From Multifurca ochricompacta (lineage: Eukaryota > Basidiomycota > Agaricomycetes > Russulales > Russulaceae), in the NCBI GenBank assembly GCA_022496185.1, contig WTXG01000123.1, positions 49,072 to 113,071 of the forward strand: a stretch of DNA of 64,000 nt. Direction: 5' to 3'. The stretch's first letter is position 1. Each line of letters begins with the position of its first letter. Shown in pieces: positions 33,824 through 43,821 of the stretch. The translations under genes were made by a program, and so were the position numbers. Under the pieces are notes generated by a model, which made no database searches, had not been told where the DNA came from, and was given only the letters and a program-made list of their open reading frames with translations.

Positions 33824-35020
33824 ATGTCTTCTTCCTCCTTTATCGCTGCCTCTGCCGCCGTCGACGCCTTCGCCGCCACTCATGTTGTGGTGGAAGCTTT
33901 CCCCTCCGCTCACCCTTCCACACGTCCCTGCTCCCCCATCGACTACGAAGCCGCGGAAGAACGGGTCAAAAACCAGTCACCAAACCCCAACGACGACTTT
34001 GACCACTCTGAAGAACCACACCCGAACGACCTCGTCGGCATGGAGCAGGATGACACTGTTCCCGAATTCCCCTTCTTCACCAACAACCCAAACTCCTCCA
34101 TGTACTTCCCGCTTGAAATCACAATGGCGGATGGAACGAAGGAAATAGCTAAGTACATCTTTTACACCAATGGAGGGATGGATGTCGCAGGATGTATGAA
34201 GAAAGATGGGCCTGTTTACGGGGCCCCCGTCTATCTGGAGGAACAATACACTGGATGTCTCCATCACACAATGAGCGATGAGCAGCTGGGACACCTTGCA
34301 GCTGATGACCCCCGAGCATTTGCGATTGACGAAGTACTGAACGACATGCGCCTTCCGCGTCTCAAAGCTGAGGTGATGAGACTGCGGAAGACCCTTACAC
34401 TGCGCACCACGTTGAACACCCAGTACAAGGAATATGCGAAACAGATGATGAGGCTCACGAGAGGGATGTTCCAAGTAGAACAGGAGTTGGGGGAGATCCG
34501 GAAAAGACTGGAGAAGGGGGATGCGTACCAAACTATTGCGGAAAGGTACGCAGACACTTATGCGCGGCCCCTCCCACCACGATCACTAGGAGCTGCACCA
34601 CAATTACTGCCGAACCGGTTTGAGATGCCGCGGATGCACGAGAACCCCCGAGGAGAGACATGCTGGCAATGTGATAGCAAGTATCACATTAGCTGGAATT
34701 GCCCCCTTAATCGCAAGTGGTGCCGTCATTGCCGTAGTAACCTACACTGGAGTCGGTTCTGCATCTTCCGCCGCATGGGAGTTACCCCAACAATTGTCAA
34801 CCCGTCGGGATGGTGTGGTAAATGCCTACGCCACAATGCAGGTCATCGCGAGTTGGACTGCCCAGTTTACGACATGTGCCCCCAGTGTGGACAACGTGGC
34901 CCATACGGTTTCCTGCGCACGCACCAGTGTGCGGCCGACGAAACGTACACCGTAGGAGATCGAAACCTGGCGGATGATTATGTGGACCTAGTGCAGGATG
35001 ATGATGGTGCGCGTTTCTAG
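33824..35020 (+). CDS. E4 ORF3: intact zinc-knuckle protein in the env position
   Basis: The only uninterrupted copy: 398 residues, ATG 33824, TAG 35018-35020. Residues 1-60 are Ser/Pro/Asn-rich. About 65-150 is a conserved region with MYFPLEITMADG and YTNGGMDVAGCM. About 150-235 is charged and helical, probably coiled coil (LKAEVMRLRKTLTL, QVEQELGEIRKRLEKGDAY). The C-terminal part has CX2CX4HX4C twice, CX2CX6HX4C, and CX2CX11HXC. The tail is acidic (VDLVQDDDG). There is no signal peptide or membrane helix, so it is not an envelope protein. I know no named family for the whole protein. Conservation in all five family-1 elements argues for a function in the element cycle. Confidence 0.85.
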   Translation: MSSSSFIAASAAVDAFAATHVVVEAFPSAHPSTRPCSPIDYEAAEERVKNQSPNPNDDFDHSEEPHPNDLVGMEQDDTVPEFPFFTNNPNSSMYFPLEITMADGTKEIAKYIFYTNGGMDVAGCMKKDGPVYGAPVYLEEQYTGCLHHTMSDEQLGHLAADDPRAFAIDEVLNDMRLPRLKAEVMRLRKTLTLRTTLNTQYKEYAKQMMRLTRGMFQVEQELGEIRKRLEKGDAYQTIAERYADTYARPLPPRSLGAAPQLLPNRFEMPRMHENPRGETCWQCDSKYHISWNCPLNRKWCRHCRSNLHWSRFCIFRRMGVTPTIVNPSGWCGKCLRHNAGHRELDCPVYDMCPQCGQRGPYGFLRTHQCAADETYTVGDRNLADDYVDLVQDDDGARF

Positions 35021-35051
35021 CTGGGTCAGCTCGAACCAGAAAGGAGGGTGA

Positions 35052-35638
35052 TGTTATGACCAGGGCCAAGTCCCCCACTTTTTTTCACCATCCCCAACAT
35101 GGACCCTTCCCTTCCACCCACTCTCCACTTCTTGATCACGTCCCCATCCTGGGATCCCTCACGTGCCTTGCTCCCTTCCCCGTGACTACTGTTTGTATAT
35201 GCTGACGAGTTATTTGTACTTGCTTATGTCTTCATTTATCTCTTATCTCCTTATCTCTAAGACCGGACACTTACTTAATTCCCTATCAGAAGCTAGGCTC
35301 TACGCCCTCCGCTTTCGTATATTTGGGCCCACACGACTCCGTTATCTTATCTTTAGATGCTCATTCGATTACGTATATAAGTCTGCTGTAACTACATTGT
35401 AGACCTCAGACTCGACTTATTGAATACATCGGTGTTTGTCTTCCAGACTCCCCTTTGAAAGCTTTGACTCGATCATCTCAGTACTTCTGGTACTTTCCAC
35501 TCACCATCGTCTTGGAGAACAGCCTCTTTGACGTTGACTTTTCATAAACCACTCCAAGGGACCTCATTGGTCTCTTATCCGATCATGAACAAACGCTGTC
35601 ACACAAGTCGTGTGGAACGTCCCGCACCGGACGTAACA
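35052..35638 (+). repeat. E4 3' LTR
   Basis: 587 bp from TGTTATGACC to GGACGTAACA, followed by AGCCT. Confidence 0.94.
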
Positions 35639-36327
35639 AGCCTTGAATGAATGTTGTTTAAGAACCCAATGCACAGTTTGTGAAGAGACATGGTTGGGGA
35701 TGATGGAATTGATGTGCTTTGTGGCCTGGACAGCATTGCCAACCTTTCCTGTGGTGATTTGTATCATGATAGCATGTTCAGAGGTAGCAGAGAGCTTGGA
35801 AAGATGACCAAAATGAGGTGACTGATGGTTGGGAAGGAGGATTCTGAGTGTCCTAGAGACTGTGGACTGGCTGAGGCTGAGTCTGGAGGCAATAGTGTGA
35901 GTGGAATGACCTTCAGAGGCCAGAGAGAGCATGTTTTCTTTCTGAGCAGAGGAGGTGGGGTGCATTGGGAAATTATAATATTCTGGGAATGTAAACCATG
36001 ATTAAATAGCTCTATTCCAGGTCCCATCAATATTAAGATAACTATGGTAACCATATATTAAGGATTGGTTGCTGTACATTTGGTGGAGCATCAGATTCTG
36101 ATATTTCTGATACCCCCTCACAAAACTGAGTCAATGAGTCCCCAATTTGAAATGGGCATAGCTCCACAGGTTTTGATCAGAATTACATAATCATTGTTGC
36201 ATTACATAGCCCTTATCTTGTACCGTTTATGGTACACCAAGACTTTGTTTATATTTGTTTTGGTTGATGCAATATTCAACAAACAGTGCAAAAGTGCAAA
36301 ACATTGACTCAGTTTTGTGAGGCACTG
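35639..36327 (-). mobile_element. T1: Tc1-like transposon, 5' part
   Basis: Minus-strand Tc1-like element whose terminal repeat begins CAGTGCCTCAC next to a TA dinucleotide (36328-36329). It includes the transposase start region and about 200 bp of terminal DNA bounded by a perfect 20-bp inverted pair (36117-36136 and 36302-36321). E4 interrupts it at 35638. Confidence 0.85.
35640..35965 (-). pseudogene. T1 transposase N-terminal fragment
   Basis: Begins MHPTSSAQKENMLSLASEGH and carries the helix-turn-helix part (IASRLSLSQSTVSRTLR) that binds transposon ends in Tc1/mariner transposases. It is broken at 35640 by E4; 13 more residues are found at 20598-20637. The DDE catalytic domain is absent. 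It is non-functional. Confidence 0.85.
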
Positions 36328-36329
36328 TA

Positions 36330-36618
36330 TCTTGTGTGGGCCTTGAACTCTGACCATGGCCCTTTGTGGTTTGCTTTGACACCCTGAATTGACTTGCCTT
36401 TGACAGTCTTGACCTTGCAGGCACTCCATATCTTGAAGGGGCTTGACTTGAATGATCCTAGACACAGCAGAGACCTGGCTGTGACACACATCATGCTGAA
36501 CACCCACACCAGGCATTACACTTCCCATCTCCTCTGCACTCCAGTTTACAGAGTACACCTTTGATCAAACATAAGCTGTCACACAAGTTGTGCAGAACAT
36601 CCCACACCAGATGTTACA
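36330..36618 (+). repeat. Degenerate LTR tails
   Basis: Two diverged copies of the family-1 LTR 3' end, closing at 36520 (GGCATTACA) and 36618 (GATGTTACA). Both keep the CTGTCACACAAGT-type block and the CCCACACCAG block. They are the oldest LTR traces at this border. Confidence 0.7.
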
Positions 36619-37348
36619 TCTTGGTAGAGGGAAACAAGAGACAGTGTGTAATAGAGAAGGAGTGGAGAGGGGAAGAGAGCCTGTGTGTTGGAGAAGAAAA
36701 GTGAACTTACCCATACTACCCAACATCACCAACTCAGACTTAATCCAGCTCACAAGGTCATCTCACAAAAGGAGGCCTTGTGAAGGCCCATGTGTCCTGG
36801 AAGATGGTGAGGGGGGTGAGGTCATTGCATGAGCAGAGCTGGTCTTTCACTATTAGGTCAAAACTGTTGTCTACATGTCACATGATTTTGATTTGTAATG
36901 ATTTTTATTGATCAACAATAACTTTCCTTTTTAAAATAAATATTATTACAAATCACAGTTGTGTGACAAGATTACCACTTTAAGGATGTCAGTGGTGGGG
37001 GAGAGGTGGGTGAACTAAACCTTTGAAGGATGAGGCTGTTTGGAGATTTGCCACTGTTTCTACCCCATCAGTGAGGGGGTCAGTTGAGTCACTTAATCCT
37101 AGGCTCCCTATCACGGTATCTTCAGTTTAGCTAGTAACTAGCTCTCGTGTCTTAAGACTGGCGCCTTCGCAGTCAACTTTTTAACTTGCGCACACAATCA
37201 GAACGAGCCCTGCAGCATTCATTACGAAAAAAATCGGTAATTTAATTGATCGCCTGAGCGCTAGTGCAGCCCTCATTCGTCGCCGTCTCTAGTACGTACT
37301 ATTCGATGACGGGGAGGGGGGGGTCGGCGTTTGACGTCTGCTTGCGCC
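36619..37348. other. Intergenic border between transposons and gene island
   Basis: No gene is visible. It contains an imperfect inverted repeat at 36876-36968 (24-bp arms, 20 matching, both starting TGTCACA) that could be a tiny MITE or a hairpin. The last 200 bp are probably the promoter of the next gene; a G run lies at 37311-37322. Confidence 0.6.
36876..36968. repeat. 93-bp imperfect hairpin (possible MITE)
   Basis: Left arm 36876-36899 pairs with right arm 36945-36968 with four mismatches around a 45-bp AT-rich loop. No clear target duplication is seen. Confidence 0.5.
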
Positions 37349-38145
37349 ATGCAACCACCATCAACTGACATAGTCTCTATTGAGGGTTTTTCAGTTCACA
37401 CTGCAACCAGACTGGATGTATTTGGGGGGGCTCCGCCCGAACCTCACACGCTTGCGATCCATTTTCATTTGCACCCAACATCTTTACTACTTGCAGCTGC
37501 AACGGATGACTCGAGATTTTCAATTCGTTACTGGGACCTCGAGAGTCAAGTGCTAGAACGCGTGAACGATGGCTCGCCGTGGGCAAGCGGGCGTGCTCTT
37601 GCACGAGCCGTGACCGGAGTTGCGTTCGTACACGCTGGGGGTGCCGCAAAGGAGTTGCGAGTGGTGCTGGAAGCAAAAAATGGCCACCCGCGTGCCGCGG
37701 GCGGAATGGGATGGGAACTTACGACACCACACGGAGCACATACCCAGGACGTTGTGGCATTTGCGCGTGGGCTCGAGCTAGGCGTAGTGCTCGGTGGAAC
37801 CGACGAGGAGCCGAAGGCAAAGCAGCGAATCGTAATGGATATATGGTTCCTCGAGAAACCGCAACACCCGACTGAGGTCGACTATACGACGATTGTGGAT
37901 CGGATAGTGGAGGTGCGTTCTTTTCCCCTTGAGGGGCCGCGCGTATGTTGTGATGGCGAGGCGAGTAGGGGACAGAGGAGTCAAGATATCGGACGCTGGA
38001 GCGACTAGTTCATGAGGCGGCACGTATCGCTTCCTCTGCAAGCGGCGCACATTGTCGAGAGGTCATCATCCGTGCAATGAGACCGGCAGCCGTGACGTTC
38101 GCCGATGCCCTGGTAGTGCAGCTCACACTGCCATGCAGTCCCTGA
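37349..38145 (+). CDS. Tandem dihydroneopterin aldolase-like protein
   Basis: Two exons, 37349-37912 and 37969-38145, joined across a 56-bp intron (GTGCGT...AG) give 246 residues. The N-terminal half (DIVSIEGFSV, then LDVFGGAPPEP) and the second half (FARGLELGVVLG, KQRIVMDIWFLE, YRTLERLVHEAARIA, EVIIRAMRPAAVTFADA) each resemble the FolB/DHNA fold, which converts dihydroneopterin in folate synthesis. In yeast Fol1, two such domains precede pyrophosphokinase and dihydropteroate synthase; here a stop follows the second domain and no further folate domains are seen downstream. It could be a separate DHNA protein or a paralogue that lost the rest. The family call rests on motif resemblance. Confidence 0.65.
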
Positions 38146-38841
38146 TGAACTTCCATGATGGGAAGGGAGGCCATGGATCATATCATCTCTTTAAAGATAA
38201 CCAATCTGGATGATGATCCAAGGAGGGAAGACAACTGGTATAAATTGAAGGGTTGTCATGTTATTACGTGTCCTGTCACGACTTTAGAGCAGTCTAGCTA
38301 CGTCGGATTCCGTGTCTCTATCCAAAACTGGTGCAGTTAAAGAACGAGAAGATTAACCCGATGGTTCAAGCAAAGAGTTTTTGACACTGGGCACGTTCGA
38401 CTTATGGCCGTCAAGGTGTGTGTGGGATGTGGACGGAACTGGGAAAGCAACAGAAGAAGAAAATTCGTCCCACGATTACAAACGATGAAATTCCGTCCGT
38501 CCGTAATTTTACCGTGTTGTGAATAGAGAGTGATTCGAGGTATCGCTGATCGATGGGGATTCAAAGACAAAAGGAGGACTAGTTAATAGCCGCCGAAGAT
38601 GATCTCAGGCGATACGCCTCAGCCTCATTGGATGGCAACTACTTGGTTAAGAAGCGATGCTTACGATACGCGATGAAGGATAGCAACAGGGCAGACGGAG
38701 TGCTCCATGTCTGTGGTCTGCTGGTGATGACGATGATGGTACCACCGGCAGTCTCCGGACCAGAATGGTTATACTTAAATAAAAGACGCAACCCGTTGAG
38801 ATGTCCGGATACTCCATCCCATCCCTTTGCCAGTTGTTTCG
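38146..38841. other. Intergenic, 3' UTR and promoter
   Basis: About 700 bp without a recognisable gene. A short open frame at 38155-38340 resembles nothing I know. The promoter of the next gene should lie in the last few hundred bases. Confidence 0.55.
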
Positions 38842-41800
38842 ATGAGCTCCTTCAGAAACCATCGTGTCGTGATCGCGTCCCTCTTTCTTCCTAATACGGC
38901 TGTACTAGGAGAGTCGCATCCCGCAACTCCTGAACGGACCGCGATCCATTCGCCATTGCCATTGTCGACCCCTTTTACTGGTCATACCAAAGATCAAGGG
39001 TTCAAATTATCCTTACCCCCTTCGAGAGCCCGCACTCCCGCGCCCATTCTCAGCATCGTAGAAGACCTGAAAGACAAGGCAAGTGCGATTGATTGACCCC
39101 CTCTGACTTTGGGTGTGCTGTGGTCGTGGCATATATATATTTACATTTACCCACGGCAATTCCGGTCCGGAACGATCCATTGTCATTCATTGCTTAGACT
39201 TTAGAGCGGACCCACTGACTTGATTGGTTTTCCTTTAGTCTCGCACTGGCTCACCTGCAGTCACCCCAGGAGTAGAGCACGTTAGCCCGCTGTTCGCAAC
39301 CTTGACGCAACTCACACCGCCGGGAAGCAGTGATGCGAAAACTAAAATTTCCTCACACAATGGATTCAGCAGTAATCCCTCAGGATCACCTGCTCCCATA
39401 CGTCAGTCTTCAGCTGAGGACCATCATGGCCATATTCCGCTTCGCTCTCAGCGCAAAAACTCTCGTTCAATCGCGCGTCGTCCCCTTTCTGACTCGCCAA
39501 TTGGCCGCCAATACCACATTGAACCAAACCCTCATAGCAACGGCGGCCTCACTAACGCCGTAAAATCTCTTGAGGGGCGTCTGAGGCGCAAACGCTGGGT
39601 TGGGACTCTCGGAATGAATACCGACTCTTTCAAAGAGCCTCTTCGTCGGAATATTGACCACCGCATGGCCGAGGAATATGATAGTTCTCCTGTCTGGATT
39701 CCAGACGACGAATTCACTCAATACTACGACAATTTCTGTCACCAAGTCCTCTGGCCATGCTTGCATTACGTCGTCCCAGATGCACCGAAGACTAAGACTT
39801 TTTATGAGAGCTCAAGTTACAAACAGTATGTCTCTGTAAACCAGCGCTTCGCAAACACAATTATCGCGAATTATCAAGAAGGCGATATTAGTGCGTTTCT
39901 GCTTCAATTTTCTCCGCGTTTCCTGGGTCACCGACAGTCGGGCAGTCTGGGTTAATGATTACCATTTGATGCTTGTGCCCCAGCTTGTCCGTGCGAAATT
40001 GCCTACCGCGATCATAGGTTTTTTCCTGCACGTTGCATTCCCCTCATCAGAAATCTTTCGTTGTTTATCAGTTCGCGAGTCACTACTTCGTGGAATGCTC
40101 TCGGCGGACCTCATTGGCTTTCAAACGGCTAATTACGCACGTCACTTTCGTCAGACTGTCTCCCGCATTCTGGCTCTTGAGACTCTGCCCAAGGGTATTC
40201 AGCTGGATGATCACTTCGTTGATGTTGGTGTGTTCCCCGTTGGCATTGATGTCAAAGCCCTCAAAGAAAAAGGTAAGTAATGCATTGTTCCCTCGACGCA
40301 AGTTTGTAAATGACGTGCTTGACACTAATGGGAACGTCTGAACAGACGTGATGCCGAAGTTGCGCAGTGGGTTCAAACCCTGACGGAGCGATACGCAGGT
40401 GTGAAACTCGTAGTCGGTCGTGACAAGCTTGACGAAGTCCAGGTTGGTCCTCCCCCTTCTACAGTGCGCTTCACATCATTTATTGAAAATTTCCAGGGAG
40501 TGCGCCATAAACTTCTAGCTTTCGAAGCATTCCTCGATAAACACCCAGAGTACCATCAGAAGGTCGTCCTCATTCAGGTTGCCCTACAAACCTCAGAAGA
40601 GAACGAGGCACACGGTGGGGTGGCAGACGTCGTTGCGCGCATCAACTCGCGTTTCTCCACTCTTACATACCAGCCTGTCGTCTTCCTTCACACCGAGGAC
40701 CTTAGTTTCAGCCAGTACCTTGCGCTCCTGGAGGTTGCAGACGCATTCCTGGTCACGAGTATGCGTGAGGGTATGGCGCTGCGCACTCATGAATTCGTGG
40801 TCTGTCAAGAGGAGCGACACCGACCATTGATTCTGAGCGAGGTTTGTCGACTGCCGGGATGTGAACGATTTCTGATCAATATATACGCAGTTCACGGGTT
40901 CTTACAGTTACAGCGGGTTCCGCTCCTGCATTGCAGTGAATCCTTGGGATACTCGCAACACCGCAAAGGCCATTCACCAAGCGCTCACTATGGATGACGA
41001 TGAGACATTTTCACGCTGGGATGTAAGTAAATTATATCTGGTATCCACTGGATTTTTTTCATCGCTTGCATCATTATCAGGACTTGCACAACCATGTTGT
41101 CACTCAGACTGCGCAAGCATTCGTTACCTCGTTCCTCACGCGCTGCCTGCGCATGAACATCGAGCATCAGCAGGGTGACGCGCTGGTTGCGTCGTTGGAT
41201 CTTGCACTTATACTTCCTCGTTATCGTCATTCGCAAAGACGTCTCTTGCTTATCGATTTTGAGGATACCCTTTGGCAACGCGACCCACGACGCGAGCACG
41301 AAGGCAAAGGCAAAGGAATTCCTTTGGACGCAATTGAGGTCGCCAAGCGTCTGTCTGAGGACAATAAGAATGAAGTATGGCTCCTGAGCGGACTGCCAGT
41401 CAAAACACTCGAGGAAGTTGCGAAGGAGGTGCCTAAAATAGGATTTGTGTAAGCAACTCTAACTTGTACTGCCATACACAGGTAGGGTGACACGTCTGAG
41501 GGTTTAGGGCAGAGAATGGTTGTTTCGTGAAGCCCATCCCTGGCAAGAGCGGCGAGTCATCTTGGATTACGATGGTGGCGAACTTCAACCTGACGTGGAA
41601 GAATGCCTGTTTGAGATTTTGAATTACGTGGGTTGGCTTACATTTGGCTCGGCCGAGCTTAGCTGACGATGAGGACATCCCTATCATAGTTCACCGAGCG
41701 AACACCCGGCTCCTTTGTTGAGGAGCGAGAAGCCAGCATCGTCTGGCGTTACTTTAGTGGCGACGAAGCAGTCGACACAGGAGATCGAGCTTGGGCACGC

Positions 41801-42265
41801 CGTCAGGCTGCGGAGGCGCAGAATCATATCTTTGACAGGTTTGACTCGCTTTGTCTCCTTATCTTTCTTTTGACTGAGAATGGGCGTAGTCTTGGGGAGC
41901 GTTATGGTCTGCGCATCATCCCCGGAGAGAATTCTTTTCTTGTCCTACCAAACTACATCTCTCGCTCTACAGCGGTTGGAGCGATTCTGCACGCTGGTGG
42001 TCCAACTTACTCCCCGCGTGCACCCTGGGTTCTTCCCGAGGAAAATGAGGGTATTGCACATGCAAAGGATTTTGTACTCGCTATCGGCCGCGATGAGAAG
42101 CTATTGCGTCGGCTAGGCGAGTTGGATAATGCCGAGACATGCTCAACAGGAACTGGAGGGACAGATGCCCGCTGGCGACTCGCTCGTGAGGAAGTCTTTG
42201 GTGTACTCGGGCAACTTGTGGTGGCGCAGGGTGGTGCTTCGAATGGCTCGACACGTGGTCCTTGA
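38842..42265 (+). CDS. Trehalose-6-phosphate synthase/phosphatase complex regulatory subunit (Tps3/Tsl1-like)
   Basis: About 935 residues. Introns: 39079-39238 (GC-AG), 39891-39945, 40273-40345, 40443-40496, 40842-40890, 41023-41080, 41449-41507, 41628-41689, 41839-41889. The N-terminal GT20 domain is clear (IWVNDYHLMLVPQL across a splice, FPSSEIFRCLSVRE, ADLIGFQTANYARHF, VGIDVKALKEK). However, at the Arg and Lys that active Tps1 uses (DRLDYIKGV in yeast) this protein reads DKLDEVQGV. The C-terminal HAD domain has DFEDT in place of DxDGT. Both catalytic sites are therefore altered, as in the yeast regulatory subunits Tsl1 and Tps3, which scaffold the cytosolic trehalose complex. The frame is one base short at the third acceptor (about 40346) and near 41613. 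A Tps2-like phosphatase is unlikely given the HAD change. Confidence 0.85.
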
Positions 42266-42583
42266 TTGAGTAAAAATCAGCGTTATAAATTACCGGAAGT
42301 ATTGAGTATACAGTATCTATTCGTACTGGGCTGGGACATGTGTAGCAAAACTATTGTTGGAATCTACGGTTATTCTGCGTCTCCGCACACGCCTGGTGAC
42401 ATTGCTAGGGAAAACGTCAAATGTTAATAGCCAAGATTAAATATTACCCTAATTCAAGAGTAAGTTACCATCGGCACATAAAGATAAGATAAGATAAGAT
42501 ATTTTTACACGTGGCATTTTCGTCAGCCATCCTTGCGGCTTGCGGCTTGATAGTGTCCACGCCGCCACGAGAACCCAAACCAA
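42266..42583. other. Intergenic with GATAA repeats
   Basis: 318 bp between the Tps3-like gene and RSM19. It contains four AGATA-type units at about 42480-42501, GATA-like by sequence but more likely a microsatellite. Confidence 0.5.
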
Positions 42584-43073
42584 ATGCTCCCTTCAGTCGT
42601 TCTACACTCAGGAAGGTCCGCATGGAAAGGTTGGCCATGTGATGGCGTGTTGAAGGATGTTAAGACACTAAGCCACTTGCAGGGCCGTTCTTCGTTGCGT
42701 TCCCCAACATCCGCGAAGCACTCGCAAATAACACCCCCATAAAAACGGATGCACGTTCGTGTACCATCCTCCCGAATTTCGTAGGGTATGTATTCAATAT
42801 TTTTGGCGTCGCTTTCCAAAAAAAAGGCCCCAAAGCGAACGAGTTTGAGTTTGACGTCGCATTGAATGTTTTGCAGGATTCGCTTTCTTGTGCACAATGG
42901 TAAGGACTACATCCCGGTGACGGTTACGCAGGACATGGTTGGGCACAAGTTGGGTGAATTTTCGCACACGAAGAAGCGCTTTGTGTACAAGTGCGTTTGC
43001 TCTTTTTTTTATCCTTGAGAAACTTATCATTGGCATGGCATTACCCCGGTCCAGACACACGAAGAACAAGTAA
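42584..43073 (+). CDS. RSM19: Mitochondrial small-subunit ribosomal protein uS19m
   Basis: Four short exons, 42584-42629, 42683-42785, 42877-42990 and 43055-43073, join in frame to a 93-residue protein, normal for uS19m. It has the S19 features in order: SAWKGPFF near the N-terminus, NDARS-like [49 protein letters not shown] and the basic end HTKNK. It resembles bacterial and mitochondrial S19 rather than cytosolic uS19 (Rps15). S19 sits in the head of the small subunit with S13. All introns are GT-AG, 53-91 bp. The gene overlaps longer antisense frames that are not genes. Confidence 0.9.
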
Positions 43074-43821
43074 AGGCTATCTATTGTTCCCGTCTTCCTC
43101 CTTTTACCACATGAATATTTCTACCTTCATTTTTATTTCTTACATGGCTCTTACGCGGGGCGCTATTTGAGAGTTCCGGTGTCGGAGATTTCATCCATTT
43201 CTCCGTGTGTAGTTCATTCACGCAATCGCATCCGAGTTCAGCAGACGTCATGGCGCTCTTATAGGAGAAACGAAAACGTATTTTGGAGTATTGCACATGG
43301 CGATTCCCATATACCTGACCCGAGATCCATTTACACGATTGCCTTAAAGCGAGAAAGAGAACTCTGGGGTTCAGCGTGTGGTTATGGAGAAGAGAAGAGA
43401 TGATGAATTTATTGTCTTTGATGATTTTTTAGGGAGATGAATTGAGGAATGAGGATGAGGAAACTGTAACCCTCATCACCCTTACCCTAGCCTAACTACA
43501 ACTACTGAGCAGGATATCACCATCACCATCACCATCTCCATCTCCATCATCATCGCCATTATTATCTCCATCCCCCATCATCCTTTCTGTTTCTGGTCAG
43601 ACCGCTTTACTTTTATTTTATTTTACTTTTTTTTTTTTGTTCTATTTTTTGTCATCCACAATCGGCTACAGCCGAGGTTCAGTACACCTTGCTTGCAAAC
43701 TTCAGTGCGAAACGAACGCACTTTGTTGTTCACGTTTTATCGCATCTTCTTACCATCTCTCCCTCTTCTCCTGTTGACGACCAGTCCCGTTTTCATCCGT
43801 TGCCCACTTTAATCGCCTCTC
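43074..43821. other. Intergenic, CLA4 promoter and 5' leader
   Basis: About 750 bp. It has a CCATCA/CCATCT microsatellite at about 43520-43580, a T-rich run at about 43609-43650, and pyrimidine-rich DNA typical of fungal core promoters before the start codon. No gene recognised. Confidence 0.55.

Larger units (their letters stand above)
20638..35638 (+). mobile_element. E4: Ty3/gypsy chromovirus (family 1), split by E5
   Basis: LTRs at 20638-21224 and 35052-35638 (587 bp each) with AGCCT duplicated at 20633-20637 and 35639-35643. Without E5 the element is about 7.5 kb. The two LTRs differ at about 15 sites, nearly all C/T or G/A and nearly all at CpG in one copy. Gag and pol carry TGA stops and single-base deletions; ORF3 is intact. 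Confidence 0.95.

Noticed and set aside
8214..35020. Third ORFs as retroviral-type envelope genes
   Set aside because: They occupy the env position but have no signal peptide, membrane helix or cleavage site, and family 1 has zinc modules instead.
38155..38340. 61-codon frame between the DHNA-like and Tps3-like genes
   Set aside because: It has no recognisable motif and is short; more likely 3' UTR or promoter.
42523..43069. Two minus-strand frames of about 90-124 codons
   Set aside because: They are antisense to RSM19, whose plus-strand exons join to a recognisable uS19m.
43167..43403. 78-codon plus-strand frame upstream of CLA4
   Set aside because: No motif, and it is probably the RSM19 3' UTR or CLA4 promoter.
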